From positions 15,441,606-15,505,605 of the forward strand of contig NC_088305.1 of NCBI RefSeq assembly GCF_032854445.1: a stretch of DNA of 64,000 nucleotides. The letters are read 5' to 3'. A program made the translations under genes and the position numbers. The notes below the pieces were generated by a model, which saw only the letters and a list, made by a program, of their open reading frames with translations, was not told the DNA's origin and did not search any database. Numbering within the stretch: position 1 is the first letter of the stretch; each line of letters opens with the position of its first letter. This DNA is from Liolophura sinensis (taxonomy: Eukaryota > Mollusca > Polyplacophora > Chitonida > Chitonidae). Below are positions 34,030 to 45,630 of the stretch, one piece after another.

Positions 34030-34048
34030 CTGTAAAATATTGAGATTG
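34030..34048 (-). promoter_or_regulatory. 3' splice site fused to the start codon of the peptide gene
   Basis: On the minus strand CAATCTCAATATTTTACAG is followed at once by ATGAGC. A frame-compatible upstream Met at 34107 lies in the presumed intron and is therefore not used as the start. Confidence 0.6.
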
Positions 34049-35336
34049 ACACAAATGATAGGAATGAAGATCTTTGCACGACTCCAGAATATACGAAGTT
34101 TTTTCATGTCTTTACGGCCTAAAAAACAAAAGGCAAGTAATTAAATAAAGAAATATTTCCTTACAATGTAACATTGCCCTTGACATGACGATAAAGACTA
34201 ACAAATATTTGTGTTTATCTTCAACCAATCGGCCATAAAAAACTATTGTTATACTGTGTGTATTATTTTTTTCGACAGACAGGACGAAAATTTTTAAAAC
34301 CGTGGAATAACTTTTTAATTAAATTTTAAAACTTAAGAACATATCAGTAACTGAAGTGAAATTAATACATATGTTAACACTTAATATGTACCCGTTACCC
34401 CCATTTTGGATGACTTCTGGTATACGAATATCTTTTTTGGACACCTATAGAGTCATCAATTTTAAAATATCACAAAAATAGAAAAGAATAGTAATATGGC
34501 TTGCCATAATGTGACGCGGGTAGCTGGGCAGGGATTACATGTACCTCATCGTGCACTGAAGGAATATAGCGGATAATGGCATAAGACCTGATTGAGTTGA
34601 CCAAGGTGACCATCATAATACTGAGAACCGCTAAACATACATCTTTGTGAGCATCTCAGCCATGCCCACAGTGCGTAGTTTAACACCATCAACGTGTACA
34701 TGCTGTCTGTATAGCTGTATCTATGAAGCACGTTTTTTGTTCTTTCACGGAAAAATAGTTGGCACACCGTAGGCCATTTTAGCCATTGATAATTAGTACC
34801 ATGCATAATTAACACAGGTTAGGCTCTGTTGCACTACTGACGGCAAACAAATCGGGGCTGTCGGATTGTTGGGGAGGAAATGGGTTTCCTGTCGGTGGAA
34901 TCTGTCAAGGCCGCGGGTGCAGTGGGCGAGGTTGAGTGCCATTTCCCCTACAATAGCAACTCTGTTCCAAGTTGCCTTGGCCATTAACCTGTTGGAACGA
35001 ATGAGGACTATCTTTTTCCAAAACTTTAAACATCCTTGCAACTTTCCCGGGTTACATTAGACGGAACATGTACCTCAATAAGGTATATGTACAAGTTCCT
35101 CTACCTGAAATTACGGAGTCTTTGGGACATAAATCTACGATATACTTGACTATGAAAAACCCCACATGTTAAATACAGCAAAAAGAAAGAATTGTGTTCG
35201 TATGTTCTCTTTCATTTCTCAAATCGAACTGCACAAAATCTCCATGCACGGAAATCCTTGCATGCTTTGAGTCTCTCAAAATAATTCTGAAAAAACAATT
35301 TGCTACTGTAACAAGAGGTCTGTTATGATATATTCT
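34049..35336. other. Spacer upstream of the peptide gene
   Basis: Expected to hold the untranslated exon and promoter of the peptide gene, but neither could be placed. Small overlapping frames near 34793-35060 on both strands are not supported. Confidence 0.4.
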
Positions 35337-35645
35337 GTGCAGCAGATTATTCTCACACTGCAGCAGATTATTCTCACATTGCAGCAGATTATTCTGACAG
35401 TGATGCAGATTATTTTCACATTGCAGCAGATTATTTTCACATTGCAGCAGATTGTTCTCACATTGCAGCAGATTATTCTCAGAGTGCAGCAGATTATTCT
35501 CACATTGCAGCAGATTATTCTGACAGTGCAGCAGATTATTCTCACATTGCAGCAGATTGTTCTGACAGTGCAGCAGATTATTCTCACATTGCAGCAGATT
35601 ATTCTGACTTTGCAGCAGATTATTCTCACATTGCAGCAGATTATT
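35337..35645. repeat. Minisatellite, 21-bp unit, about 15 copies
   Basis: Unit includes TGCAGCAGATTATTCTCACA. Opposite-strand frames through it are artefacts of the 21-base period. Confidence 0.94.
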
Positions 35646-36884
35646 GTGTTAAATATTGCCCACATATTCTGTTAACATAGAGATTGTATTACACTAAAAG
35701 TATAATATTGAATATGACACAGTTTATGTTGTGTTGTAATAGAAGAACACATTCTACTATCAATCAGACAAAAAACTTTCTGTCAGATTAACAAATGATT
35801 ATTTTGTGTATACACTGAAAGTGATTTGACTTTTGTCTCGGGGATCTCAGATTTATTTGCTCATGTGTTTCAGTACTTTGCGCGAACCTTTAACTTTAAC
35901 TTCTATTTTGTATATAGTTTTGTGAGCATATTTAAAGTTCTGAGTTTATGCAATATTCAGATTAACCGTGTTCAAAATATAGGTAAGTTGTAAATGCTAG
36001 TCAACAATGAAAAGCGAAAGTTTTTATGCAACTGGATTTGAGAAGAATCCTGTCACTCGGTTGTACCTATTTGTTTATTTATTTGATTGATATTTTACGC
36101 TGTACTCAAGTATATTTCACCTATACGATGGCATTCGACTTGGACAGAATACATGTACATGCATATATGACGCCCTTGAGATCAAAACATCTGAAGAACG
36201 TCGACGTAAACAGTTGTAAAGTTCCAGGAATCACTGTAAAATTTCTATATTCATTAGTTCAACCGGTGAGTATAAATAAAACTACACCAAGAACTAAGGT
36301 TTGTCAATTTTGAAACGGTGAATAATTAATTCATTTATTTATTTATTTTCTTTTATTTATTTATTTATTTTCATTGGAATAGCTTCCTTGATATGCACAT
36401 GTATAAAGTTAAAGCCACTGCGTACATATTATCACTTATCTTATTAAATCAAGGCCTAATTATCTCTGAGTGCGAAGAGTCCCGTTAAAAATACTTAATA
36501 CTTAATTAATCGCTTCTATTTCTCTCGAAAAATGAAAACAAACCCGATTTAAATAATATTGTTCATCGCACGTCACATACCTGGATTATACACGTACACG
36601 TACCTGTACATATGTAAAACATTGACAAACCTTGCATAGACTTCTGCAGTATATACGTGTGTGTATTCCACATGTGGAACATGTGGTATTCCAGTTCCTA
36701 CTCCACCCGACTTCGTCTGATTCCGGGAGCAAGCCGTCACCACATATACCGTCATGAAAACCCAACGTTGTACGGATTCACAGGCATCCACTTGTGACAG
36801 CAATCAATATACAGATATGATATAAGCAGTTTTCGCACTGCAAAATATCAGCTGTATCCAAAGATAATCGCAAACTCAGGTCAC
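35646..36884. other. Spacer with SINE tail and (TTTA)n
   Basis: Holds a reverse SINE-A tail at 36073-36132 and (TTTA)n at 36329-36372. No gene supported. Confidence 0.5.
36073..36132 (-). mobile_element. SINE-A tail fragment, reverse
   Basis: TTTATTTATTTGATTGATAT then TTTTACGCTGTACTCAAG, followed by unrelated sequence. Confidence 0.75.
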
Positions 36885-37728
36885 AACCCGTGTTAACTAT
36901 CCCCTTGATATTGGCACTATATGTCAACAGACCTTCACAAACCGAGATATCCGGTTGATGATGGCACTATATGTTCACAGAATTCATATACACAGCAGTC
37001 GGGTAGATTCTGACATATAGCAACAGTACGGTACATCACAGGCCGTGCTTTCCGGTTGATAATGGCACTATACGTCAACAGAACTTCACAAACCGTACTG
37101 CCTGATTCCTACTGGCACTACTTGTCAACAGAACTTCACGAACCGCCTTGTCCGGTTGATGATGGCACTATATGTTCACAGAATTCATATGCACAGCAGT
37201 CCGATAGATTCTGGCATATAGCAACAGTACGGTACATCACAGACCGTGCATTCCGGTTGATACTGGCACTTTACGTCAACAGACCTTCACAAACCATGTT
37301 GCCCGGTTAATACTGGCACTATATGTCCACAGAATTCATATGCGGAGCAGTCCGGTAGATTCTGACATATAGCAACAGTACGGTACATCACAGGCCGTGG
37401 TTTTCGGTTGATACTGGCACTGTACGTCCACAGAACTTCACGAACAGTACTGCCTGATTCCTACTGGCACTACTTGTCAACAGAACTTCACGAACCGCCT
37501 TGTCCGGTTGATAATGGCACTATATGTTCACAGAATTCATATGCACAGCAGTCCGGTAGATTCTGGCATATAGCAACAGTACGGTACATCAAAGGCGGTG
37601 CTTTCCGGTTGATACTGGCACTATACGTCAACAGAACTTCACAGACCGTACTGCCTGATTTCTACTGGCACTACTTGTCAACAGAACTTCACGAACCGCC
37701 TTGTCCGGTTGATGATGGCATGGTCTAA
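36885..37728. repeat. Complex tandem repeat, about 50-bp subunit in 201/150-bp blocks
   Basis: Subunit includes TTGATACTGGCACTATACGT and CAACAGAACTTCAC. Copies of one subunit start at 37057, 37258, 37408 and 37609, so blocks of 201 and 150 bases alternate. Confidence 0.85.
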
Positions 37729-38649
37729 GAGGCACGAGCATTTGTCCCTAGCAAATCCCTGCACTGCGATGTTATAGGCTCGCCAACCAGAGCGTTGTTC
37801 GCAACAGGCACTGGGACACACGCGTGCCGGACTGAGGTTTGGTAATCAGTTAACAAAGAGTGAACGGACGCGTCGGTCAGTTTTCACTTTCCTTACTCAG
37901 CTTATATTTTAATTGTCGCTTTTATACACTTCCCAACATCTCATTAATATAATGTCGGCCGATACTCATTAATGTAAATGGCATTTTCACAACGAGGAAA
38001 ATTGTGTCGTGTTTTGGCGTTTCATTCTACGCGCATGTAGAATTAATTAAAAATTAAAAAGAAATACTCTAAACTATTCCACTTTCTCTGTCACATGCAT
38101 TGTTCACATAACTGTGCGTCATTATATTTTAATTAGATCGATGTTATCCTGTAATTTAATAGCCATGTGGTATACTCTCACCTTACAGTGTAGCACTATA
38201 TAATGACAAGTCGGTGCTTTGCTTTATGAAATAGAATGATGTTACAAAGTAACGGTGCATTAGGTTTCGAGAAATGTGTATTATATGACTTGGCCAACAT
38301 CTGTTATTGATAAGTAATTTTTTTATATATATGTATTTGTGCTTGGGTTTTTACATGATACTCAATTTTCTGACTGATAATTTTTCAGTCATGTGACGAC
38401 GAAAGAACTGATACGACAGACGTTTGTAGGTGACAATATTACCAAATTTTTGTTCGAGCACTTCAGCAACAATCAACTCACACGATGACTGTCCCCAGAC
38501 ATTTCCCAAGACGCGATCGTGTTTATCTGGCTGAGATATGTCATTTGAGACAGTACAACATCATCCTTATATGGTCCAACTTACTGCGAATGCTTGGCTG
38601 ATAGGTCAGTATGGAACGTATGAATAGAATGTAACCGATCAGTGTCAAG
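37729..38649. other. Spacer
   Basis: No gene or repeat supported. Confidence 0.4.
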
Positions 38650-38664
38650 CTATTGTCAGTCCCT

Positions 38665-38933
38665 GGGGGCCTCCGTGGCTCAGTTGGTTTGCGCTCTAGC
38701 GCAGCGTAATGACCCAGGAATCTCTCACCAATGCGGTCGCTGTGAGTTCAAGTCCAGCTCATGCTGGCTTATTCTCCGGCTGTATGTGGGAAGGTCTTTC
38801 AGCAACCTGCGGATGGTCGTGGGTTTTCCCCGAGCTCTGCCCGGTTTCCTCCCACCATAATGCTGGCCGCCGTCGTATAAGTGAAATATTCTTGAGTACG
38901 GCGTAAAACACGAATCAAATAAATAAATAAATA
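38665..38933 (+). mobile_element. SINE-A copy, full length, exact 15-bp target duplication
   Basis: Best-preserved copy: head GGGGGCCTCCGTGGCTCAGT, B-box-like GTGAGTTCAAGTCC, tail (AAAT)n. CTATTGTCAGTCCCT is present at 38650-38664 and repeated exactly at 38934-38948, so the insertion is fairly young. Confidence 0.95.
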
Positions 38934-39254
38934 CTATTGTCAGTCCCTAAACGGCATCCCCTGGTAAAATACGTGCCTGTACGCCTCGAAATAATTGGTA
39001 GATGGACGTGGACAATGTTCCGTAAAATGTCATGCAAATAAGTATATTAAATAAAAATATATTTTGTCATCTACACGCGGTATATATATGGTATAGTCGA
39101 TATAATAAACAAAACAGCATATAGGCAATAAAAGACTATATAGCTTGAATATATCAATATTTCGTAGTATTTAGGGTGAAGAAGTGTTCGCGAGATCTCG
39201 CTGGTCATCAGCTATTGTGTACCACTGATTGATGGATTCTGTGGCTGAATCTGG

Positions 39255-39780
39255 CGAGAGATCTACTGATCATTTCCCTCAGTATGACTTACGCTTTGAC
39301 CTGGGAGTGTACAGGCTGGTAATTTATTGATCATTCCCTAAGTATGATTTGCGCGTTGAGTTTGGAGTGTATAGGCTGGTAATTTATTGGTCATTACCCT
39401 CAGTATGACTTACGCTTTGACCTGGGAGTGTATAGGCTGGTAATTTATTGATCATTTCCCTCAGTATGACTTACGCTTTGACCTGGGAGTGTATAGGCTG
39501 TTAATTTATTGATCATTTCCCTCAGTATGACTTACGCTTTGACCTGGGAATGTATAGGCTGGTAATTTATTGGTCATTTCCCTCAGTATGACTTGCGCGT
39601 TGAGTTTGGAGTGTATAGGCTGGTAATTTATTGATCATTTCCCTCAGTATAACTTACGCTTTGACCTGGGAGTGTATAGGCTGGTAATTTATTCCTCATT
39701 TCCCTCAGTATGACTTATGCTTTCACCTGGGAGTGTATAGGCTGGTAATTTATTGGTCATTTCCCTCAGTATGACTCAGT
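39255..39780. repeat. Minisatellite, about 61-bp unit, about 9 copies
   Basis: Unit includes GTGTATAGGCTGGTAATTTA. Two unit types alternate irregularly: TTACGCTTTGACCTGGG and TTGCGCGTTGAGTTTGG. Confidence 0.92.
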
Positions 39781-40189
39781 ATTTCGGATTTCCTTTGTCT
39801 CCATTGTTATGTAACGGGAATTTGGTAGCACGGATTCGCTGCACGGTTACCTCTTGCTCTCCACTTGCAAAAAACAAGACATGTTACATAAACATAGGCC
39901 CATACGTGCGTAGAAACTGAGATCGGCGGTATAAATTAAACTTGCCATTGCATAGTTTGGTGGGAATTACTCCGTACCCATACAGTCCTATGTTCTGTGT
40001 ATATAGCTTTATGTTTGTACAGGCATCCATATCGTGTATATTCACCTCACGTAAAAAATTCTTTAGCAAACTTACGAATAGCTCTGGAACTCTGGTGTTC
40101 CTACGTGAAGACGAGGCCAATATTACAGATCTCGCGTGATAATGCGTGAGAAGCCACTCACCTCGTCGACCACTTAATTATTTTCGGAA
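39781..40189. other. Spacer
   Basis: No gene supported; overlapping small frames on both strands are not convincing. Confidence 0.4.
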
Positions 40190-41270
40190 TGGCCCAACAA
40201 CCAGTGAGAGCGGGAGAATCCATGGCCCAACAACCAGTGAGAACCACAACCAGTGAAACCGGAGAATCCATGGCCCAACAACCAGTGGAAGCGGGAGAAG
40301 CAATGACCCCACAACCAGTGAGAGCCGGAGAATCCATGGCCCCACAACCAGTGGGAACGGGAGAATCCATGGCCCCACAACCAGTGAGGGCCGGAGGATT
40401 CATGGCCGCACAACCAGTGAGAACCTGAAAATCCATGGCCGCACAACCAGTGAGAGCGGGAAAATCCATGGCCCAACAACCAGCGAGGGGCAGAGAATCC
40501 ATGGCCCAACAACCAGTGGAAGCGGGAGAAGCAATGACCCCACAACCAGTGAGAGCCGGAGAATCCATGGCCCCACAACCAGTGGGAACGGGAGAATCCA
40601 TGGCCCCACAACCAGTGAGGGCCGGAGGATTCATGGCCGCACAACCAGTGAGAACCTGAAAATCCATGGCCGCACAACCAGTGAGAGCCGGAGAATCCAT
40701 GGCCCCACAACCAGTGGGAACGGGAGAATCCATGGCCCCACAACCAGTGAGGGCCGGAGGATTCATGGCCGCACAACCAGTGAGAACCTGAAAATCCATG
40801 GCTGCACAACCAGTGAGAGCGGGAAAATCCATGGCCCACAACCAGCGAGGGGCAGAGAATCCATGGCCCAACAACCAGTGGAAGCGGGAGAAGCAATGAC
40901 CCCACAACCAGTGAGAGCCGGAGAATCCATGGCCCCACAACCAGTGGGAACGGGAGAATCCATGGCCCCACAACCAGTGAGGGCCGGAGGATTCATGGCC
41001 GCACAACCAGTGAGAACCTGAAAATCCATGGCCGCACAACCAGTGAGAGCCGGAGAATCCATGGCCCCACAACCAGTGGGAACGGGAGAATCCATGGCCC
41101 CACAACCAGTGAGGGCCGGAGGATTCATGGCCGCACAACCAGTGAGAACCTGAAAATCCATGGCTGCACAACCAGTGAGAGCGGGAAAATCCATGGCCCA
41201 CAACCAGCGAGGGGCAGAGAATCCATGAACCCACAACCAGTGAGAGGCGGAGAATCCGTGGCTCCACAAC
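40190..41270. repeat. Minisatellite, 33-bp unit with higher-order repeats
   Basis: About 33 units including CACAACCAGTGAGAGCCGGA. Blocks of roughly 8-11 units recur (40435, 40800 and 41160 regions share the same order of variants). The period is a multiple of 3, which makes long frames on both strands. Confidence 0.94.
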
Positions 41271-41627
41271 TAGTGTGAGGCGTTTGGCTTGGTTTGAACC
41301 CGAACCATGTATCGATATAGGCCTACGTAGGTCCTAGATAGAAATAAGCCTTGACGGAAAAGGTTAGGGAAAACGACTGGCGGGTGAATATAAAAATTTT
41401 ACATTCATTATAAGTTCGGTTTTGGAATTGGTTTCGAGTGTCTAGGTGGCCCTGTATATGGTCACTGAACTCGGTGTTGGGATCATGCTCGCTCGCCCTC
41501 CCTATGCATTAACCTTATACCTGGTACGCTTCTGAGTTTGTTGAAATTGAAATATATAATCGTTTTCTTTTTGGATTAAGGTTAATACAAAATGATCTTA
41601 TGGGTGGATAAATAGCATGTAGTTTCA
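41271..41627. other. Spacer
   Basis: Nothing recognisable. Confidence 0.4.
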
Positions 41628-41808
41628 ATGCTGGTTTCCTCTACCGTCGTACCTTGGAAGGTGATCGCCGCCAGCCAGCTGGTGGTCGCGGTGGTCCCTT
41701 GGGCTCTGCTCGGTTTCCTTCCACCTTAAAGCTACCCGCTATGGTATTTAAGTGAAATATTCTTGAGTATGGCGTAAAACACCAGTCGAATAGATAAATG
41801 AATAAATG
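41628..41808 (+). mobile_element. SINE-A 3' half, diverged
   Basis: Body from GCTGGTTTCCTCTACCG to tail TTGAGTATGGCGTAAAAC and (AAAT)n-like end. Confidence 0.8.
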
Positions 41809-42529
41809 TGGGGAAAAATGTAATGATCGACCTTTGAAAGGCCGCGAGCAAGTGTGAGACATGTGTGACTTGAATAGCATCATCAGGAGTTGCACCCCCT
41901 TTGAAGGAAGTGACGTCATTACGAGGCTCCAAATTTAAATCGTTGTCGTTGAAGTGGGGAGAAAAACAGGTGCTTTCATGTGTATTGTTTACATCTGCAA
42001 ATTGAATCTTGTTCTACATATGCATATTTTCAGGTGTTTGATGAAGCGTATGGGACTTTCACTCGTTGAAACAATTGCCGATTTATCAGTAGGTGGACGT
42101 GTCGGCAAACGATGCGATCGATATGTTGTTGTTGTTGCCTTTGCATTGTGTACAGTGATGTGATTGATGGATATTCGTGATACTCGACGTAAACTTCACT
42201 AAGAACTAATTTGTTCAACTGTTCTCTCGAAATTCATTCAGTTATTAGTGTTGTCATCACCATGTGTACGTCTAAATTTTGTCTGTTATTGGGAATGTGT
42301 GTGCTTGTGTGGAAGTGGGGGAGGGGGGTGTCACTGGGAATGTCCCTCCACGTGAATGGATTACTAAATTTGAGAATTTCTGATTTCTGTACTTTGTGGC
42401 GCATTTTGAGTGCGGATAATAAATAAAGAAGATTTAATGGAGAAATGACATAAAAATAAGGTGCGGCCGAGGTGGTTAACATGTCAGCATGGGGCAATTC
42501 TGTCAGACAGGTCGAAAGCTAGAAACCAG
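41809..42529. other. Spacer with a tRNA-like head
   Basis: At 42463-42510, GTGCGGCCGAGGTGGTTAAC followed by GTCAGC resembles a Leu/Ser-type tRNA start, probably a separate SINE fragment. No gene supported. Confidence 0.4.
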
Positions 42530-42670
42530 GGGCCACTTTCACAAAGATATTGTACTTGTACGATATTGCACATATAGAACAATGGTACATTAATAATGAC
42601 TTACAAAATATCGTACGACAAATGTACAATAAAAAAAATGTTGTACGCCGCTTTGTGAAATTGGCCCCAG
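42530..42670. mobile_element. MITE-like element with terminal inverted repeats
   Basis: The left end GGGGCCACTTTCACAAAG and the right end complement GGGGCCAATTTCACAAAG match at 17 of 18 bases. The interior is AT-rich and itself partly self-complementary (TTGTACGATATTG / AAATATCGTACGAC). Confidence 0.72.
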
Positions 42671-42930
42671 GTGATCTCCGTAGTAACAAAGGGTGTGGAT
42701 GAAGAAAATGGTCCTCCCAATGTCATTGCATAAGAAAATGCCCATTTTTGAATCCCTGTCAGGGATCTTGTATAATTTTCAGTTTTCTAGATAGTCGGGG
42801 GTATTTCTTACTGGTCACTAGCAAACTGGCAAAAAGTGGCTTTTTCCCCAGTGCTTTAACATTGGGTGACCATTTTGTTTTAGACGCGAAATGATGGTCA
42901 CTTGACCTCCATCTTCCAACCTGTCTTACA

Positions 42931-43138
42931 GAATGACCCAGGAGTCTCTCGCCAAGGTGGTTACTGTGAGCTCAAATTCAGCTCATACTGGCTTCCTCTC
43001 TGGCCTAACGTGGGAAGGACATCCAGCGAACTGCAGACAGTTGTGGGTCTCCCCTGGCTCTCACCTGTTACTTCACAACATAATGTTGGCCGCCGTTGTA
43101 TCACTGAAATATTGTTATGTACGACGTGTAAGAAAAAA
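42931..43138 (+). mobile_element. SINE-A copy, diverged
   Basis: AATGACCCAGGAGTCTCTCG onwards through the body to a degraded tail with an A run. The first 50 bases of the head are missing. Confidence 0.82.
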
Positions 43139-43963
43139 AAACGCACACATGACTCCCCCAGACTTGATTATACGTCTTGAAAAGAAAATATTAAATTCAT
43201 ACAGGTTGTAAGTTCAGTAGACAAGTTGCATGGTGTCAGAACTCACCTCCCATTTCTAGACCAAATCCTGTCAGGACAGTATCTTCTTTCCTTTCTGTAC
43301 TCACCAGACAGACGCGGTGTTTACTTTGAAGTTTTTGGTCATATTGACTGTATCAATTTTAATCATAACCAAATTACTCAATGTTGATAGCCATTTTAAT
43401 GTCAAGGCATGACTTTTAAAAAAAAATTCTGGCATTTAAAATTCATGTATCCCCAAAATTGTGAGATATTAACGCCCTCTGTAGAGCTTTAACCAAGGAG
43501 TATCATAATGACTAGAAGATATATTACATGCACACATAAAATTACCCCTCTTGGTTATTTGACCAAAGTGGCCTCTGTCGCAGAGGTGGTTGATGTGCCA
43601 GTGTGACGTAGTGACTTAGGAGCAGTGTACAAAGACTGGCCACAAAGAGACGTTATATACAAGAATTAAGAATTCACTTCTAGTTATCAAGAACTAAAAT
43701 ATTTGAATAAATCTGAAATTGTGTTTAACAGGATATAAACTAAAAAACTACCAGTACATCTGCAAAATTTCTTAAAAAGCATGAAATCTTTGACCAGAGT
43801 GGCTAGAACTAATCATTTTATCAATGAGGGGTCAGTCAGTGGGAAAAAAACAATGGCAGTTCTATATAAATTTGTTTTCTGTCTTATTGAGTGAACTCAC
43901 CTTATTCTTTCAGTTTATTACATTCATAGTTTTTCAACAAATATTTTTGACTTTCTTATTCAG
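43139..43963 (+). other. Presumed 5' intron or flank of the Ser/Pro-rich gene
   Basis: Includes a SINE-A head fragment at about 43568-43626 (matches through GTGACTTAGGAG). The upstream untranslated exon was not found. Confidence 0.45.
43568..43626 (+). mobile_element. SINE-A head fragment, diverged
   Basis: GGCCTCTGTCGCAGAGGTGG resembles the SINE-A start, followed by a weak match through GTAGTGACTTAGGAG, with no body or tail. Confidence 0.45.
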
Positions 43964-45630
43964 ATATCAGGTCAGTCCCGTCCAGTGCTTTGAGATGACA
44001 GATTTAAGTGATGATGAGAATGCTGTCGGGTTCAGTAAGATGTCAATAAGGCAACGACGCCAACGAGCTGCCATTTACATACCTGGCATCAGCGAGGAGG
44101 GCTCGTGTATTGAGATCAGCCTATCAAACACTCCAGATGGTCCTCTGATATTGGGCCAGGAAGTCCCGAAGAGAAAGAAAATGTACGGTGGTCGAAGCAT
44201 GTCACACTGTAAAACCAGTGAGGATATTGACAGTGGAGTGGAGAGTAGTTTCTCTCTGCTCTCATTGGCTGACGATAGCGTTCTTCATCAGCCAGAAAAG
44301 AACCGGTCTTCCATTGGCTTGAACACAGCTCGCATTCCCATGTTTGAACTTCCAGATGATTTGACAGAAGAGTGCAATGGGGCTGAACACAAAGCTGAGA
44401 ATAACTCTGGAGAAACTGCTAGTTTTTTGCAAGAAGCAGAAGAACTTCTGGAATATTCAGACTTGAGTACTAAGAGTGACAGCATTGACTCTGTCTCAGG
44501 TGATTTCGTGGTGAATTCCTGTTGTCATGGTGATGACAGTGTGGCATGCATTTTGTGTTATGATGACGTGAGTACAGAGTGTGGTGGAAAATCGCGAAGG
44601 GCACACAACATGAATGTGGGGCACCAGCCATCACAACCGACTGCTGCCGAACAAATTCATTATGATGAATTTTTACAAGGCGTTGTAAATAAAGATCCGA
44701 TAAAGAAGGAAATCCTGTCCTTACCTGTGCAATTTCCAACATCAAGCCCTCTACCTAGGGGTAATATTCAGAAATCTGTCCAGAGTGACAGGAAAAAAGC
44801 GTTCGAAAAGTCATTTGTTCCAGCTTCTGAGCTTTTGTTCATGAAGCCACCTGTGCCCCTTTTTACAACGTACAAATCCCCATCAAAATACAGTCCCCAA
44901 ACAGTATTATCGCCGTCAGCACCAGAGCAAATTAGGGTGGAAGGTGAGGCACGCCAGTGTATCAGCACCCAGACTGGACAGCAGGGGGAGTGTGCAAAAG
45001 GAGTGCCACAATATTTACCTGCTCTTGATGGCAGAATGCCAGGCACACCACCAAAGGATATGGCTGTGCGGTCAACGTATCTCAGTCCGATTTCCATAGA
45101 TTCGAGAACTACTAGTGAAATTTGGCAGGACATCATTCATAATTCAGATCGCAAGTTTCGTGACATGCCTTTGTGTCGTGGAGTGTACACTAGTTGTTCT
45201 GCCCAAACAGAAGCATCCGATATTCCATGTAGTCATCCAGGAGAAAGTGTAACTAAAAAATGTGCTATAAATGAAAATGATAATCAGCAAACAGTGATAA
45301 GTAAACCACCCAGTGAGTGGAATGAAAAAGACTCTAATGTGGAGTTAAATAGTGAAAATGTGGCCCCAGGAAAACAATGCGTCAGTTCTCATCCATTGAC
45401 TTCGAGAAAAACTTATGTGTCCCATCGTCGACTATTTTCTGAATTGCCTGTGAGTCCGTCCAATTGTCACACAAGAGGAAATAACCCATTTGCCGGGCCA
45501 TCAACTCCAGTTCAAGACAAAAAACGTCTCAAATCACATGATTTGTCCAACGGCAGTGGTGATGCCAGCCAAGAAAAGGGGAGAGCAATCCGCAAAAATG
45601 GACTTAGGGATTCCAGTCAGAGTAAAAACG
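43964..45630 (+). CDS. Ser/Pro-rich gene, first coding exon (residues 1-545)
   Basis: Starts with 31 bases of 5' UTR after the acceptor at 43963, then ATG at 43995. The donor I prefer is ACG|GTGGGT at 45631. An alternative, AGA|GTAAAA at 45620, keeps the same phase and would shorten the protein. The exon carries the NLS-like patch, the DSGxxS site, the RRLF site and a second basic cluster KKRLK (509-513). Confidence 0.82.

Noticed and set aside
34030-34107. Upstream Met for the peptide gene (124 codons)
   Set aside because: The extra 26 codons lie upstream of a good acceptor and would bury the signal peptide.
40158-41269. 369- and 265-codon minus-strand frames with GHGFSGSHWL-type repeats
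   Set aside because: By-product of the 33-bp unit (a multiple of 3); there is no start context, and the opposite strand is open too.
43824-43994. N-terminal extension of the Ser/Pro-rich protein with a hydrophobic segment
   Set aside because: It crosses a strong splice acceptor ending at 43963; the hydrophobic stretch is translated pyrimidine tract.
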